Part shown: piece after piece, positions 26,001-37,041 of the stretch
Layout of the letters: each line of letters starts with the position of its first letter
Position numbering within the stretch: position 1 is the stretch's first letter
Assembly (NCBI GenBank): GCA_027579435.1
Contig: JANBPK010000828.1
Span: 1 to 64,000 of the forward strand
DNA length: 64,000 nucleotides
Origin: Candolleomyces eurysporus
Taxonomy: Eukaryota > Basidiomycota > Agaricomycetes > Agaricales > Psathyrellaceae
Direction of reading: 5' to 3'
The notes under the pieces: generated by a model
Told to the model about the DNA's origin: nothing
Seen by the model: only the letters and a program-made list of their open reading frames with translations
Database searches by the model: none
Position numbers and translations under genes: made by a program

Positions 26001-29000
26001 GATTGGGACGACGGGTACCTTACGGAGATGCTGTTCAGCAATGACGTTGAGATCAAACACTTCTCCCCTGATCGCTGTGTAGACGCTGCCGGGGTTCAGT
26101 TCCTGGCTATGACTCTTGAGTTCACCCAAGTCGTAGACGTGTTCCGTTGGACAGATCAAAACACCCAAGACCGCAATGACGAATACTGTGCAACCACAGA
26201 TGAACCAGATGATGATGTTGAGCGCCAGCTTCTCTCTCCACGCCTGCCTGACGTCCATCCGCTTCATCCTTCCGATGTACTCCAAGAACGGCGTCGGGAT
26301 CCACCAAGTCAAGAGCCATGTGAACGCGACCCATCGCCTCCTAGCACTGCTCTCCTTCACCACCTCCGCAGTCTCCCCAAGGACAGGTGGTCCACCGTCC
26401 GCACCTCCAGCAGCCAACTCGTTGGCAAGGGCACTCGCCTCCTTGTCCTTCCCATAGCTCAGCCCTCGCTTGTCCGTGTTCTGGAACATATTCCTCGAAG
26501 GAGCGTAGCTTTCCGAGCCAAAGTTGGACACCGAGTCCGTCTCTCCTCTGAACCTCCCAGACTTGTCCGCGTCAAAGTACTCGTCGCTTCCGGGCTTTCC
26601 GCCATAGTCTTCCTCGTANCCCTCCACCTCCACCTCCCTGCTGGAAGGGGCTCGCATTGGCGACAAGAGGCAGCTGCCCAGTGCTTCCAGCAAAGTTGTT
26701 CGCGAACCCAGGCGTATTAGGCATCGTGCCTCCTCCTAGCATGTTGTACCCCGAGCTCCTCCCAGCCGCAATACCCCAACCTCCCGCACCGTTCCCTACG
26801 TATCCTTGTCCACCCAAGCCCGGAGACGAGGGGTAGTCCTGGACGCCGTCTTCCGCATTGGCGCGCTCGCCGAATCCAACCATCCTAGGGTCCACACCCG
26901 CACCGTGACTGCTAGGCTCGCCTTCGAGGACTCGGAGTCGATCTTCAAAGGCATGGAACGCCCTCTGGCTGAGCCAGACCTTGGTCTTGCCCATCACNAC
27001 ATCCGCCTCGGTCAGGTGCATCGCCGTCCTCGCCTGGGCCACAAACACCTTCTCGCCCATCCTGTCAACGTCCANNCCAGGGTCCAACGCCACCACCTCC
27101 TTGTACCTCCCAGCAAACTCTCCATACGTCATCCGCACTTCCCAGATTCCTCCGCCCGCTGCCCCATCCTGCGATCCAGAACCAAAGGGAGAGTTGGGCA
27201 CGAGCGGCGCAACAACAGCGCCCCTCCTCGCAACACCGACCATGCTCGAAGCCTTGACCTGCCCCTTCACACTCCTCCCCTCCAGCTGATTCGGGAGCTG
27301 GCTGTCATTCGGGTTCACGCAGAACACATACCACGCCTGCGTCTCGTTCAGCGTCTCAAACAGGGTATCCAACGCATTCTTGAACCCGCCCGCAACACAC
27401 GCCGCACCACCATCCTTGCCATCGTTCCCACCGCGTTTCGTATTGTCAGCGCTCAGTCTATGCTCATGGGGCGCAACGAACGGCCCCTCCCTCTCGCCTT
27501 CACCGCCTTCCTCGTCCTCGTCGATGCCTTCCATCTGCGGCGCAGGCTGAGGCTGCCTCCTCACAGTGCCNCGCCTCCTCACNCTCGGCGCGCGCATCGG
27601 CCCAACGCTCTGCTGTGCGCTGACGATGGTATCCTCGTTCCTAGGGTGCGCCTCGGTCTTGACAGCCCCACTGCTNAAACAGCCCCTTGACGNAACGGAT
27701 TGATGCTCCCATACCCCTCCGCGGCGGCGGTAGCGGGGTCCATCCTCGATGCCGTATGATGGTGCACGCTGGACGGATCCGCGGTACCCCTCAAAAGGGA
27801 AACAAAGTCCCCATTCACAGCATCCAGGTTCTTCTGCAGGAAGTGCTCTGCAAGGTACGTAACAGGGCCATTGAAGTGCGAGATCGTGAAGCTGGCTCCA
27901 AGTCCAGTGGCGTGGTTGTTGGGCGATGAAGTGTCGATCGTACCCGACGTCTTGAAGCTCGTATGGTTGCCCCACCGTTTCTGGAATGCCTCGATCATCG
28001 TCCCATCCGTCTTCTTCGGCTGCCTCCTCGCCTGGTCGTCCATGATATGGATCAGGCCTCCGGGGTACGTGTGCATCAGCCTGAGGGTCTCGTTGTTATC
28101 GTTCCACCCGAGGCTCAGGGCGAGTCCACCGAGGTTGGGTGAGAACGAACTGGAGCCGCTGACTCCGGCAAACGCAGGCGCGTAACCTTCGATACCCTCG
28201 CTTACATGCTCCTTGACGACGTCCGGCCCCACCATCCGCTCCTTCACCCATCCCCANACGCGCTCGTTCGCATAGTTGACGACAAACTGGTCCAAGCTGT
28301 TCGGCCTCGAGCTCATGTTCTGCGGGCCTGCCAAATCCAACAAGCCGATGTAGGTCTCAAAGGCACCGGCACTTCCATCGTCCTTGGCGCAGAGTCGCTG
28401 GTTGATATACTCGTTGATCCAGTTGAAGAGGAGGGAGTAGAGCGTCTTGGCGAGGTCGTCCCGATTGTCCGAGGCTCCGTCCACATCTAGGAAGACAGTG
28501 CACAACTCCTTCTTCACGAGCTTCGTCTTGTAGCTGAGCACACTCTCCAAAGCGGCAGGGGAGACTCCCAAAAAGTCGGCGACGACTCCAAGGACATCGG
28601 TGTTGCGAACAACGGCAGCGTCCTCGTTCCTGTGTCGGTCGATGACGAATTCGAGGTTACCGAGGTGGAGGATGGCAGCGAGGACTTGGCACGTCTGCGC
28701 GACATGCCTCTTGCTGAACCCGACAGCCTTCAACGCCACCTTGAGCTGATCAAACTTTTGCGAATCTTCATCCCGTTGGGACAAAGCACCTCCTCCCATC
28801 AATCCTCGACTTCCGAGNGCCGCATACCCTGCAGGGCCACCTCCGATGTGATGTTGGTGAGAGAGGGAGGCGCGCTGTCCACCGAGGTACCTGAACACGC
28901 TCTTGTCGTTGATTCGCAGATGGGTACCTTCTTCGGGGCTAACACCCGCCACGAGGTAGTAGAAGACGTGGAAGTTGCGTTCACCATTGGGAATGGAAGC

Positions 29001-29950
29001 TACCCGGCCTCTTTCTAGATAGTAATCAAGGACCTTGACACCGCAGATGCGGCCTTTGGAGGTGAACTGAAGTTCGGTGTATTTTCCATAGCGCGAGGCA
29101 TTGGGGTTGAAGAGAGTGCGGCAATGGCCAAAGGATTCGAGGACGTATTCAGCAGCAGGGATAGACGCTGCGAGCTTGTTGTTCTTCTTGCCCGGAGGAG
29201 GGGTGCTGAGNGTGAGGAGNGATTTCGTGGCTAGACGCCTCGACTCGGATTTGCCGGAGCCGGTTTCTCCACTGAGGTGAGGCAGTGATGATCGTGAAGA
29301 AGCCGACAATGATGATGACAGAAGCATCACGATGTGACGAGAGTTTGAACATAATTGTATCGGATTTCAGTGGGGGCCCACATCGCCGAGCAGACAGACA
29401 GGACAGTCGGTCATGATGAACCGTAGTCATCGTGGTTACGACGGCCAAATTCACAGCCGATGCCGTGGCGAATGAAGGAAGAAAAGTGACAAATCCAGAA
29501 GCCTCGTCAGCGTTTGCAGACAACAACGAAAATCATGAAAGACACCCACGTAAACACGATGCACTGGTCCTGGCCCGTCCTTCTCATATGGTAGTAGGAG
29601 TTGTTGGCCAGCTGGTAGACATGGGGCGGGAGCTTCTCCTTGCTGCCGCCCTCCTGAACTTCNTAGAGGGTGACATCGCGGTACTCGTCCGCGTAGCGCT
29701 TGCAGACNGTGTCGCTGTCGCTCTGGATATACTTGTGTGGGTTGAGGACGACGAGAGCATTCGAGCTGAGGGCGGTGTAGATGTTGTCGGTCATAAACCG
29801 TTCGCGAAGGACGGCAACGATGGTGTCATCGGTGATGCTGGGCAATGGGAGCGACGAGAGGTCAGAGATGCTGTCNAGCTTGTCTCGAGGAATTTGGTGG
29901 TGGTTCGACGACGAGCCGTGCGACATCGAAGAGGGTCGATGCGAGGCCAT
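23045..29950 (-). CDS. chitin synthase with N-terminal myosin-like motor (class V/VII type)
   Basis: Makes chitin at the plasma membrane of growing hyphal tips. The ATG at 29950 starts [13 protein letters not shown]. The myosin-like motor includes [13 protein letters not shown], the P-loop [12 protein letters not shown] after the first intron (about 29542-29278), [15 protein letters not shown] (switch I region), and [10 protein letters not shown] where myosins have DxxGFE (switch II). A long linker leads to membrane segments ([21 protein letters not shown]), a cytochrome b5-like region ([22 protein letters not shown]) and the synthase core: [46 protein letters not shown] and [13 protein letters not shown]. 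Several membrane helices follow, then a C-terminal DEK-type domain ([14 protein letters not shown]...[10 protein letters not shown]). At least six introns. Frame breaks at Ns 24184, 26619, 27676 and 27693 vanish if those Ns are surplus, and this restores QRRRW and the NPFVKGLFSSGAV segment. Confidence 0.93.
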
Positions 29951-30327
29951 TTTGGGGGTGGTGGTTTGGGTAACAGGGACGCTCTCTCTCCGCGTCCGAC
30001 GACGATGAGGAGAGGGCTACGGTGGTAGGTCGATGTCGAGGAAGAGAAGGAAAATGAAAGAAAACAAGGAGTGAAGAGGGTCTAGTCGTCGTCGTCAGCA
30101 GCAGTCAGCAGTGAGCTCGAAAAAGCCCAGGCCAGCCAAGTGACAGCCCACCTCACAGCTTTCCCACGNTGTTTGACAGGCGGCTCTGTTCGGCATGATG
30201 CAAGATGACCAAACAAGGGTACTGTCATTTNCNGTTTGTTTTNAGAAGAACCAACGCATGATACATTCAACCACCTGGAATACAATAACNNCTACGAGAT
30301 AAATGCACAGGACANGCAGNAACCTAC
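29951..30327. other. chitin synthase upstream region
   Basis: About 380 bases between the chitin synthase start and the stop of the PTPA gene; both are minus strand. It should hold the chitin synthase promoter. It includes several Ns from 30170 on. No gene seen. Confidence 0.5.
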
Positions 30328-32083
30328 TCAGTCAAATGGCACCGGTCTCACCCCGCTCAGTGTATACCCTCCTTTCGCCTCTGATCTCTTGTTCTCTTCC
30401 GCTGCTGCCGCAAAGACACTAGGCACCGGAATACCGCAACAGTCACCCCATCCGACATCTCTCTGCCCGGCACCTCCGCTGTCCGCATTCACCTGCGCGT
30501 CGACCGACGGAGGCGCCTCGCCNCNNGCTTGCAGACTCGCAAGCACTTTTGGATGAATATATCTNGGGACATGCGAGTGTGCATGTCCNTGCCCGCAAGA
30601 ATCCGAGTTCTCGGGGGATGATGCAGATGCCAGCCTTTGCCCATCAGGTGAGAAAGCAACACCGTCTGCCGAATCGGAGGCGCCGTTCGTCTCNAGTTCG
30701 GCTGTNGGTGAATGAGAATGGGACGGATCGACAAACGGAAGAAGGCTTCCGAACAGGAANTGCTGCATGACAGGCAGCTTCCCGAGTACCTCTGCGAGAT
30801 ACATTTTCTTCATTCCGCTGTTGACTTTATCCCAGGTCTTCACTGCAGAGATGTCGTCCAGCATCGGACTGTGCCACCGCAGCGAGGCCGTCTTGATCTG
30901 AAAGGCGACTTCAGGGATGACCGAGCTTTTGGGAGAATGGAACTCACCGAATTGATAAACTGGATACACGCGAAATACATGTAATCCTTCGAATACTCCT
31001 CCACGACTTCTGGATCATGAATGGCTCTCGGTTTAATATACTTGTGCCCCTTGAGCTGTCCACTCCCCCAATAGAACGGAAGGAAATGGTAATCATCCAG
31101 CCCCCACACACCATGCGAACCCGCAGGTTCTAGCCAGTACGTACTCTGGAGGTACCGCATCACTTGGATATACCTCCANAACACNTTCGTGACGATAGNT
31201 TGGTAGTGNGACGTTTGGAGAAGGTTTAGCTTCTTTANGCATAGTCTGCGGNAANGAGCAGGGGTTAAGAGCGGGTAAACGAAAGCGAGATGAAGGGACN
31301 ACGTACATCCAGCACAACCAGTTCAGTTCCATCCCACTCCCATANTCNATCCTCGTCCTGTTCCCCCACATCTCGTCAAAGTAGACTCTCACTTCCTCCA
31401 GACTCTCTTTNGGCAAACCCAAGGGAACGAGGTGCTTTTCGTGCAACGATGCAGATCCCTGATNGAAGTTGGGTCAATGCATCGNNAACACGACAGAAAT
31501 NAAGGAATCTTACCTCCCCTACACGATCATAAAACGTCCTAAACGCCGGGTTCCCAAACCTCGACGCAGCATTCGGNACNACAGGCGTGTCCTTCGCAAT
31601 GGCTTCTACCTCTTCGAGTANTTGTATCAAGGCCTTGATTACCTGTCANCACCACNATTNNNANTCAGNNTANANCNGNTCAAGNTNANANNGNNACAGN
31701 ANGAGTCGACAAAGGAAAAGAGAAAAGAATCAAAGGCGACGGGCGAAGNAGACGCCGNNNAAGAGACCAAGACAGAGCACACAGATTACCCGACTCACCT
31801 CAGACTGCTCCTCTTCCCCNCCACTCAGCTTNACACCCTGCACCGAGTCATTCAACTCGTCCAAAAACTGCACGATCTCCTTATACGTCGAGGTCTCCTG
31901 AAAAGCCGATAGCTGTTCGGGCGTCAAGATCCGTTTCGCCGGAGGGTANAAGCGATTGGACTCGTTCGCCTTGGTCNAANCCAATGGGCCTTCGCTTGCT
32001 GATGCACCAGCCGCCGTCGCAGGAGAAGAGTCCCCCAGAGCAGAGCTGGCTGAACTCGTAGATGAAGACGGATCGGACGCCAT
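30328..32083 (-). CDS. PP2A phosphatase activator (PTPA/RRD-type peptidyl-prolyl isomerase)
   Basis: PTPA proteins activate the catalytic subunit of protein phosphatase 2A and have prolyl isomerase activity. The ATG at 32083 opens a Ser/Ala-rich leader, then [33 protein letters not shown]. Following exons give [93 protein letters not shown] and [11 protein letters not shown]; these are the family signature blocks. The final exon has [40 protein letters not shown] and a longer tail ending [20 protein letters not shown], which fungal homologues share. Whether it is the RRD1 or RRD2 orthologue is not decided here. The sequence is poor (dozens of Ns), so exon edges are approximate. A WD40-like string in the tail is discussed separately. 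Confidence 0.88.
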
Positions 32084-32566
32084 GTCAACGATCCGTCAGA
32101 CAATCCGATGTAATAAGCGTGTTGTACCCTGCCAGTGGCACAAGTCATATCAGCCAAGTCGTCAAGCATGCATCTTCGAGCTTNACTCACCTTTGGAGGC
32201 TCTAGAGTGCGGTAATCTAAGGCGATGGTGGTGGTATGCAGCAGAAATGTTACNCAGCGGGCGAAGAACGGTCATGACTGATCCAGAAGGTCCTCTTCCA
32301 GATCGGGCAATTTCCGCCCCTNACTGGATANNTNNCATGGTGNGCTTCCTCCCAGTGNCCCANTNNNTATNCGACTNCGCCCAAAACCCGTGTATTATAG
32401 CCAGATCCCAGATGACAGGCAGCCCAGGATACCTCGACCACGCCAAAAAAAGCTAGTGCCACTCGATTAACAATGACAATTGAAAAACCAAGAATTAGAA
32501 ATAGGAAGAGAAACGTATGGCTAGGAAATGGGTATCAAAGAGAAGTATAGCAGGATCTATCCATTC
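32084..32566. other. intergenic, low-quality sequence
   Basis: About 480 bases between the PTPA start and the 3' end of family B copy 2 (both minus strand). It contains many Ns around 32320-32380. No gene recognised. Confidence 0.5.
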
Positions 32567-34259
32567 TCAAGGTATCATAGAGGTTTCCTGTATCGCCCGC
32601 GCCCGCGTATCATAATACGACCTCACCAACCCCTCCAGCTGCGTCCAAAAAGCAACGTCCGCCGGATCATCGCCATTAACCGGTTCCAGCACGGTCAGGT
32701 TGGGAAACACAGCNGCGACATACTGCCCNACGGCAATAAGCTGGCTGAGCGGCATCTGCGCGTCCGACTGGTCCCCGGTGCCGATGCACAGCGTCGAGAG
32801 CTGGGGCAGGTGGGNTGGGCGCTGGGGCGGGGGAGGGATGCTGGACAGGTCGATTGGCGCGTTGAAGTACTCGAGCGACGGGNCACTGTTTGGAAAGTGC
32901 GTCCAGAGAGCCAAGCCCCGGGTAGACAGTGGCGTCCCTGGCTGATAGAGCCGTTGGTCGCACAGTCAAGCGAACAAGGTGGGGAAGGTTGGGGGCGACG
33001 TTGATNATCTTGGATATCATGTCTTTGTCGATGAAAGGGACCTGCTCAATTGTTATCTCGCACAATTGGGTCGCATTGGAGAGGGCGGAGAGGAATTCAC
33101 GAGTTCGATGGATGGCAGGGTCCACGGTCCCTGAAAGTCTGAGACGACGTCGTTCATCGCCTGTGACCGTGATCGTTTGAATGGTATCCTTACTCCGTTC
33201 CAGGTAGATGCGAAGGGCGTGTGGAAGAAGTAGGAAAGAGCCAGACCCCGCTAAAGACACGTCGAGTCTAAGTGCTTGAAGATTGGTGGGCGAAATTATG
33301 CGNGCGGCGTCGAACTGCAACTCTCCATCTCCACGGACCCCAAACCAAGAAAGCGTCGGAAACTCCGCNTGCCTTTTAAGCGCGTTGGCGGTAACATCCT
33401 CGATTGTTTTAGCTTTCTCAATTGAGAAACTTGTGGCCTCGCCAAGCCTGACACCATTTTCGAAGTAGAGAGCACTCAGAGCCGGGATATGCTTCAGAAA
33501 TAGTAGTTCGTCTGGTTCCATTGGTGGGTTGAGTTGGAGGACTAAACGTCGGAGCCCTTGGACCNTTGGAATGTATGCTGCTGCGCTCGCGCAGACTGGG
33601 GCAATNACATTGAGTTCTTCGAGGTTTTTCGCTTTCATAGAAATNTCCACCAAGCACGTTGTCGTAAAGTTCGAAGCCTCGGAGTCCTCCCCCAAAGATC
33701 CTATGCTGCAATACTCCANTTGAGCAGCGAACCTGGAAAGGAATNTGGACGAAAGAGCGTCTGTTGAACGGATATTGAGGCGCCTGAGTCTGGGGAATAG
33801 AGTATCGAGGGAGTTTGCTTGTCTAGCAAGCATCATAAACCANGCTGAGAACGNNNTTGTATCGTTTTTGATGGNCAATTTTCGGATTCGTGGGGAATAA
33901 ATGGCAAAGCGGGACCAGATATCACNCAGCAAAGCTTCAGTNAAGATCTAGACAAGACGATGAGGACGACGCTCNNGACTTTGAATAGTTCAATATCAAA
34001 ANTAACTCACGCTGGGTGGAGGAACCNCTTCAACTGAGGGTAGCAGGCGAATGCANGGCAAGAACGACTCCATTGACTCCCAGAGTTGGTCGATCGAGGC
34101 ATGAAAGAAAGTTTTGCTCACGATGAGCAAGGGGACCAGGTGTCGTTTCCATTTTCCAAGGGTTGTGCTCGTCTGTTGGAGGTTTTCGCTCAATTTCCTG
34201 ATAATGGCATCCACAACTTCTTGATTACAGAACACTTGCTCTGCTGGGCTCATTGACAT
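32567..34259 (-). CDS. F-box/LRR-like protein, family B copy 2
   Basis: Two exons, 34259-34011 and 33947-32567. The start at 34259 reads MSMSPAEQVFCNQEVVDAII, so this copy lacks the tiny first exon of its paralogues. The family block WKRHLVPLLIVSKTFFHASIDQLWESMESFLPCIRLLPSV ends at the shared phase-0 intron, followed by DIWSRFAIYSPRI. LRR-like strands and FLLLPHALRIYLERSKD follow, and the end is AVFPNLTVLEPVNG...FWTQLEGLVRSYYDTRARAI. The frame breaks at the N at 32883; leaving it out gives SKQCPSLEYFNAPIDLS and exactly 543 codons, 542 residues. Many other Ns are in frame. Nearest paralogues are copies 1 and 3. Confidence 0.8.
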
Positions 34260-34365
34260 CTTNGAGGGCGCAATTCTGGTCAGGCGCGAAAGCTGCTTAA
34301 CAGCAGNNCNAAAAATACTCGCCTAGAATNNACAAGTTCTAAACCAAGTNTATGAGAGTAANCNG

Positions 34366-34509
34366 NNNNNNNNNNNNNNNNNNNNNNNNNNNNNNNNNNN
34401 NNNNNNNNNNNNNNNNNNNNNNNNNNNNNNNNNNNNNNNNNNNNNNNNNNNNNNNNNNNNNNNNNNNNNNNNNNNNNNNNNNNNNNNNNNNNNNNNNNNN
34501 NNNNNNNNN
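34366..34509. other. assembly gap (run of N)
   Basis: 144 consecutive N, preceded by scattered Ns from about 34300. The gap abuts a transposase remnant, so the missing part probably includes the 5' portion of that element. Confidence 0.95.
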
Positions 34510-34839
34510 TACACATTCATGATAAAAAGGAGGTGAAGGAAGAGAGGGGGTGTATTGATTTTCAGCAGGATGGGGCACCTAGCCATACCACAAAGACAAC
34601 TTTTGCTTGGTTCAAGAAGGCTCAGATCCCACCTGCTGAGCATCCGGCACAATCACCCGATGTCAACCCAATTGAGCCAGTTTGGCACGACTTGAAGGAA
34701 CGAATCCGTTCTCAGATCCATCCCAGAACTGTTGAAGGCCTTAAAGCAGCGGTACATGCTGCATGGAACTCGCGTGAACAAGATGCCTGAGCGTGTCGAG
34801 GCTCTCTTAGAGGCAAAGGGGGGTCATACTCGATTTTAA
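34510..34839 (+). mobile_element. Tc1/mariner-type DDE transposase, 3' remnant
   Basis: The frame at 34533-34790 encodes DFQQDGAPSHTTKTTFAWF, then SPDVNPIEPVWHDLKERI. These are the second-Asp and terminal D/E regions of Tc1/mariner-superfamily (DDE_3) transposases. The coding sequence shifts frame near 34765-34780 and continues as NKMPERVEALLEAKGGHTRF to a TAA at 34837-34839, so the C-terminus is recognisable but broken by at least one indel. The 5' part falls in the assembly gap. I could not identify terminal inverted repeats or target-site duplications. It is likely a decayed copy. Confidence 0.8.
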
Positions 34840-35054
34840 TGTACTATTCATCAATGTTACTCTGTGCTACTACTCTGGCGAGTTTCTGTCCTAATGGGAC
34901 GCACAGGCCCAGTTCCTTGGGTCGTGTCAGTGTCGCAGTCTAGTCGACATAAGGTTGCCTCGTTGCCTGCGCCTATTAAAAACCCTTTACAACCATATGA
35001 TGAGCACTGTAACGCGCCCATTCCTCCTACGCCTTTGCTCTCGCCGTTCCCGTC

Positions 35055-36219
35055 ATGCCCCCAGCATTTAGTTTCAACCTTTTCCGAAGAACTGATGGTG
35101 TATACCTGCCACAGGACACGATAAGACCTACCGATATCGTTATTCTGTGCGCCTTTCTCCTCCAAATGGATATCAGATGAAGGGTTGCTGATATGAGATC
35201 CAGGATTATAGGCCCGACTGGCGCCGGAAAGAGTACTGTGAGGACAACATGCGACTCCATGTACCATCAGCTCACTGACTCAATTAGTTCATAAACAATG
35301 TCCTTGGGAGATCGGAGGCACCAGTCGGCCATGACCTCTCATCCTGTACCACGCAGCTTGGGTACTACTTCATTGACGTGCCTAACAACTCGGGGTTGGC
35401 GAAGGCCTTTGAAATTGGCGGCCAAAGAATCGTACTAGTGGACACACCGGGCTTTAATCAGCAGCATCTATCAGACTTTGAGGTTTTTCACCGCATAGCT
35501 GTCCATCTTGCATCTTCGTGAGTCCTCGGCCTCCAAGGATTGAAAGCAACTTATATTCTGTGACCAGATACGCTTCCAGCATGAACATCGGAAGTGCCAT
35601 TTACATGTCTCGGGTTCACCGCAATATGCAGAGACCGGGAGACGATTTCGACCTCAAGGTGTTCCGAAAGTTTTGTGTGGATCAGGGTCTCTCCAAGGCC
35701 ATCCTTGCGACCACCGGATGGGATAGATATTTACCAGAAAGCGGCGAATCAAACTGGGAAAACTTGGACACGCTTTGGGGCAACATAATCTCTGAATTGG
35801 GACCTCACACAGAGGCAGAAACGACGGCTCTATGGGACACGAGAGAGTCCGCCTGGAATCTTATCAGACTTGTCTTAACGCAGCGTGCGGAGTCCCGTAT
35901 CGACGGCGCCGTACTAAACATTCAAAAGCAACCTGTCGATCAAGGCAAGAAACTCGAAGACACTGACAATGCTCAACGACTTCATCCAAGATTGGAGGCG
36001 CTGCTCAAGGGATCAGGCTCGTTCCCAGCTCAAGCACTCAAGGACAAACGCGTGCCGCTGGGCACTCGTATCTTGAGTTCCCCGGGTTTTGTGAGTATTT
36101 CGAACCACGGTTTTGATCCTTTTTCACTGGCGTTCTTTACAGTCATGAGATCCAGGAAGAGTGTTGTATCCCTGCAAGCTACATCGAGTTCTTCATCGCT
36201 CTCAAATAGCATTCCGTAA
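35055..36219 (+). CDS. P-loop GTPase (AIG1/G-domain-like)
   Basis: Exons 35055-35146, 35204-35237, 35288-35517 and 35568 onward. Splicing exon 1 to 2 gives TIRPTDIVILIIGPTGAGKST, with the G1 loop GPTGAGKST split over two exons. G3 is IVLVDTPGFNQ, and G4 may be TTGWD in place of the canonical T/NKxD. This arrangement fits the stand-alone G-domain proteins common in Agaricomycetes; some related GTPases act in immunity-like or membrane processes, but no role can be read here. If read straight through, the frame ends at 36219 (335 residues). A canonical GTGAGT...TTTACAG intron at about 36091-36141 would instead end the protein just after PGF. It lies 215 bases downstream of the transposase remnant and upstream of the NACHT gene on the same strand. 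Confidence 0.7.
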
Positions 36220-37041
36220 TGTACTGTAGACTCTAACGCGTATCCATGTTCCCTGGCCTTTAGTAGGCAAAGGTCTATCGAAGCTGTGGTAGCTGGGATT
36301 CCGTTCCAAGAACCAACTTGAAGATACCCAGAAAGAATTCGACCCGCTGACTAGCCCCGACTGGGAGCGAGAATAGCCTGGTATACCAAGGTCAGAAAAC
36401 ACCTTTATAGCTTGGCACGGAAGTGAGAGGCACGGTGGTGTTCAATGTTAGCAAAGACCGCATGGCAGCCCTGCAGAATAAGACGAAGCGGAGGTCAAGA
36501 ACAAATTATTAGTTGACGGGTGCAGCAGTGTAAATGTGTCATTGTGGTGGAACCTGGATGGATATTGATTGTGCGTGATACAGAGCACAGAAAAGGGTAC
36601 CGGACTTGTTCTAAGTTGCACGGGTCGGAGGCGTACAGGTCGTTGAAGGTGGCAGATCATGAAAACCGGTTTGTTGGGAAAGGGGCTTTTAAGATGCATC
36701 ATTTATTAATCCATTCTGGATGAGTGGCAAAGAGAGAGAGCTCAAGCGTCTACTTCACCGTGACGTTGTTTAATATAACTTGGTCACCCTAATTGCTCTT
36801 GTGGTGAACACTGGGTCATGAGGATGGATATGCAAGGGAGAGATGGACCCCTGGAAACCTAGATGAAGGCCGAGGTTGACTTCGAGGCCTGAAGGCCTGA
36901 GGTCTGGTGTCCGGACAGTTCCTTGCTCGATCGCGCAAATTTGTTTGCACCGCATGCGGCATGGACGCCTCGTGCCTGCTTGCCATCACACGGTGGTTCG
37001 TCTCTTGCTCCCTCCCCTCATTACCCTGCATCCCCTGCACA
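36220..37041. other. intergenic
   Basis: About 820 bases between the GTPase and the NACHT gene. No supported gene. An imperfect palindromic string around gaggcctgaaggcctgag lies near 36880. Confidence 0.5.

Noticed and set aside
34857..35267. A 136-codon minus-strand frame
   Set aside because: It overlaps the GTPase first exons on the other strand, whose splice sites and G1 motif are convincing.
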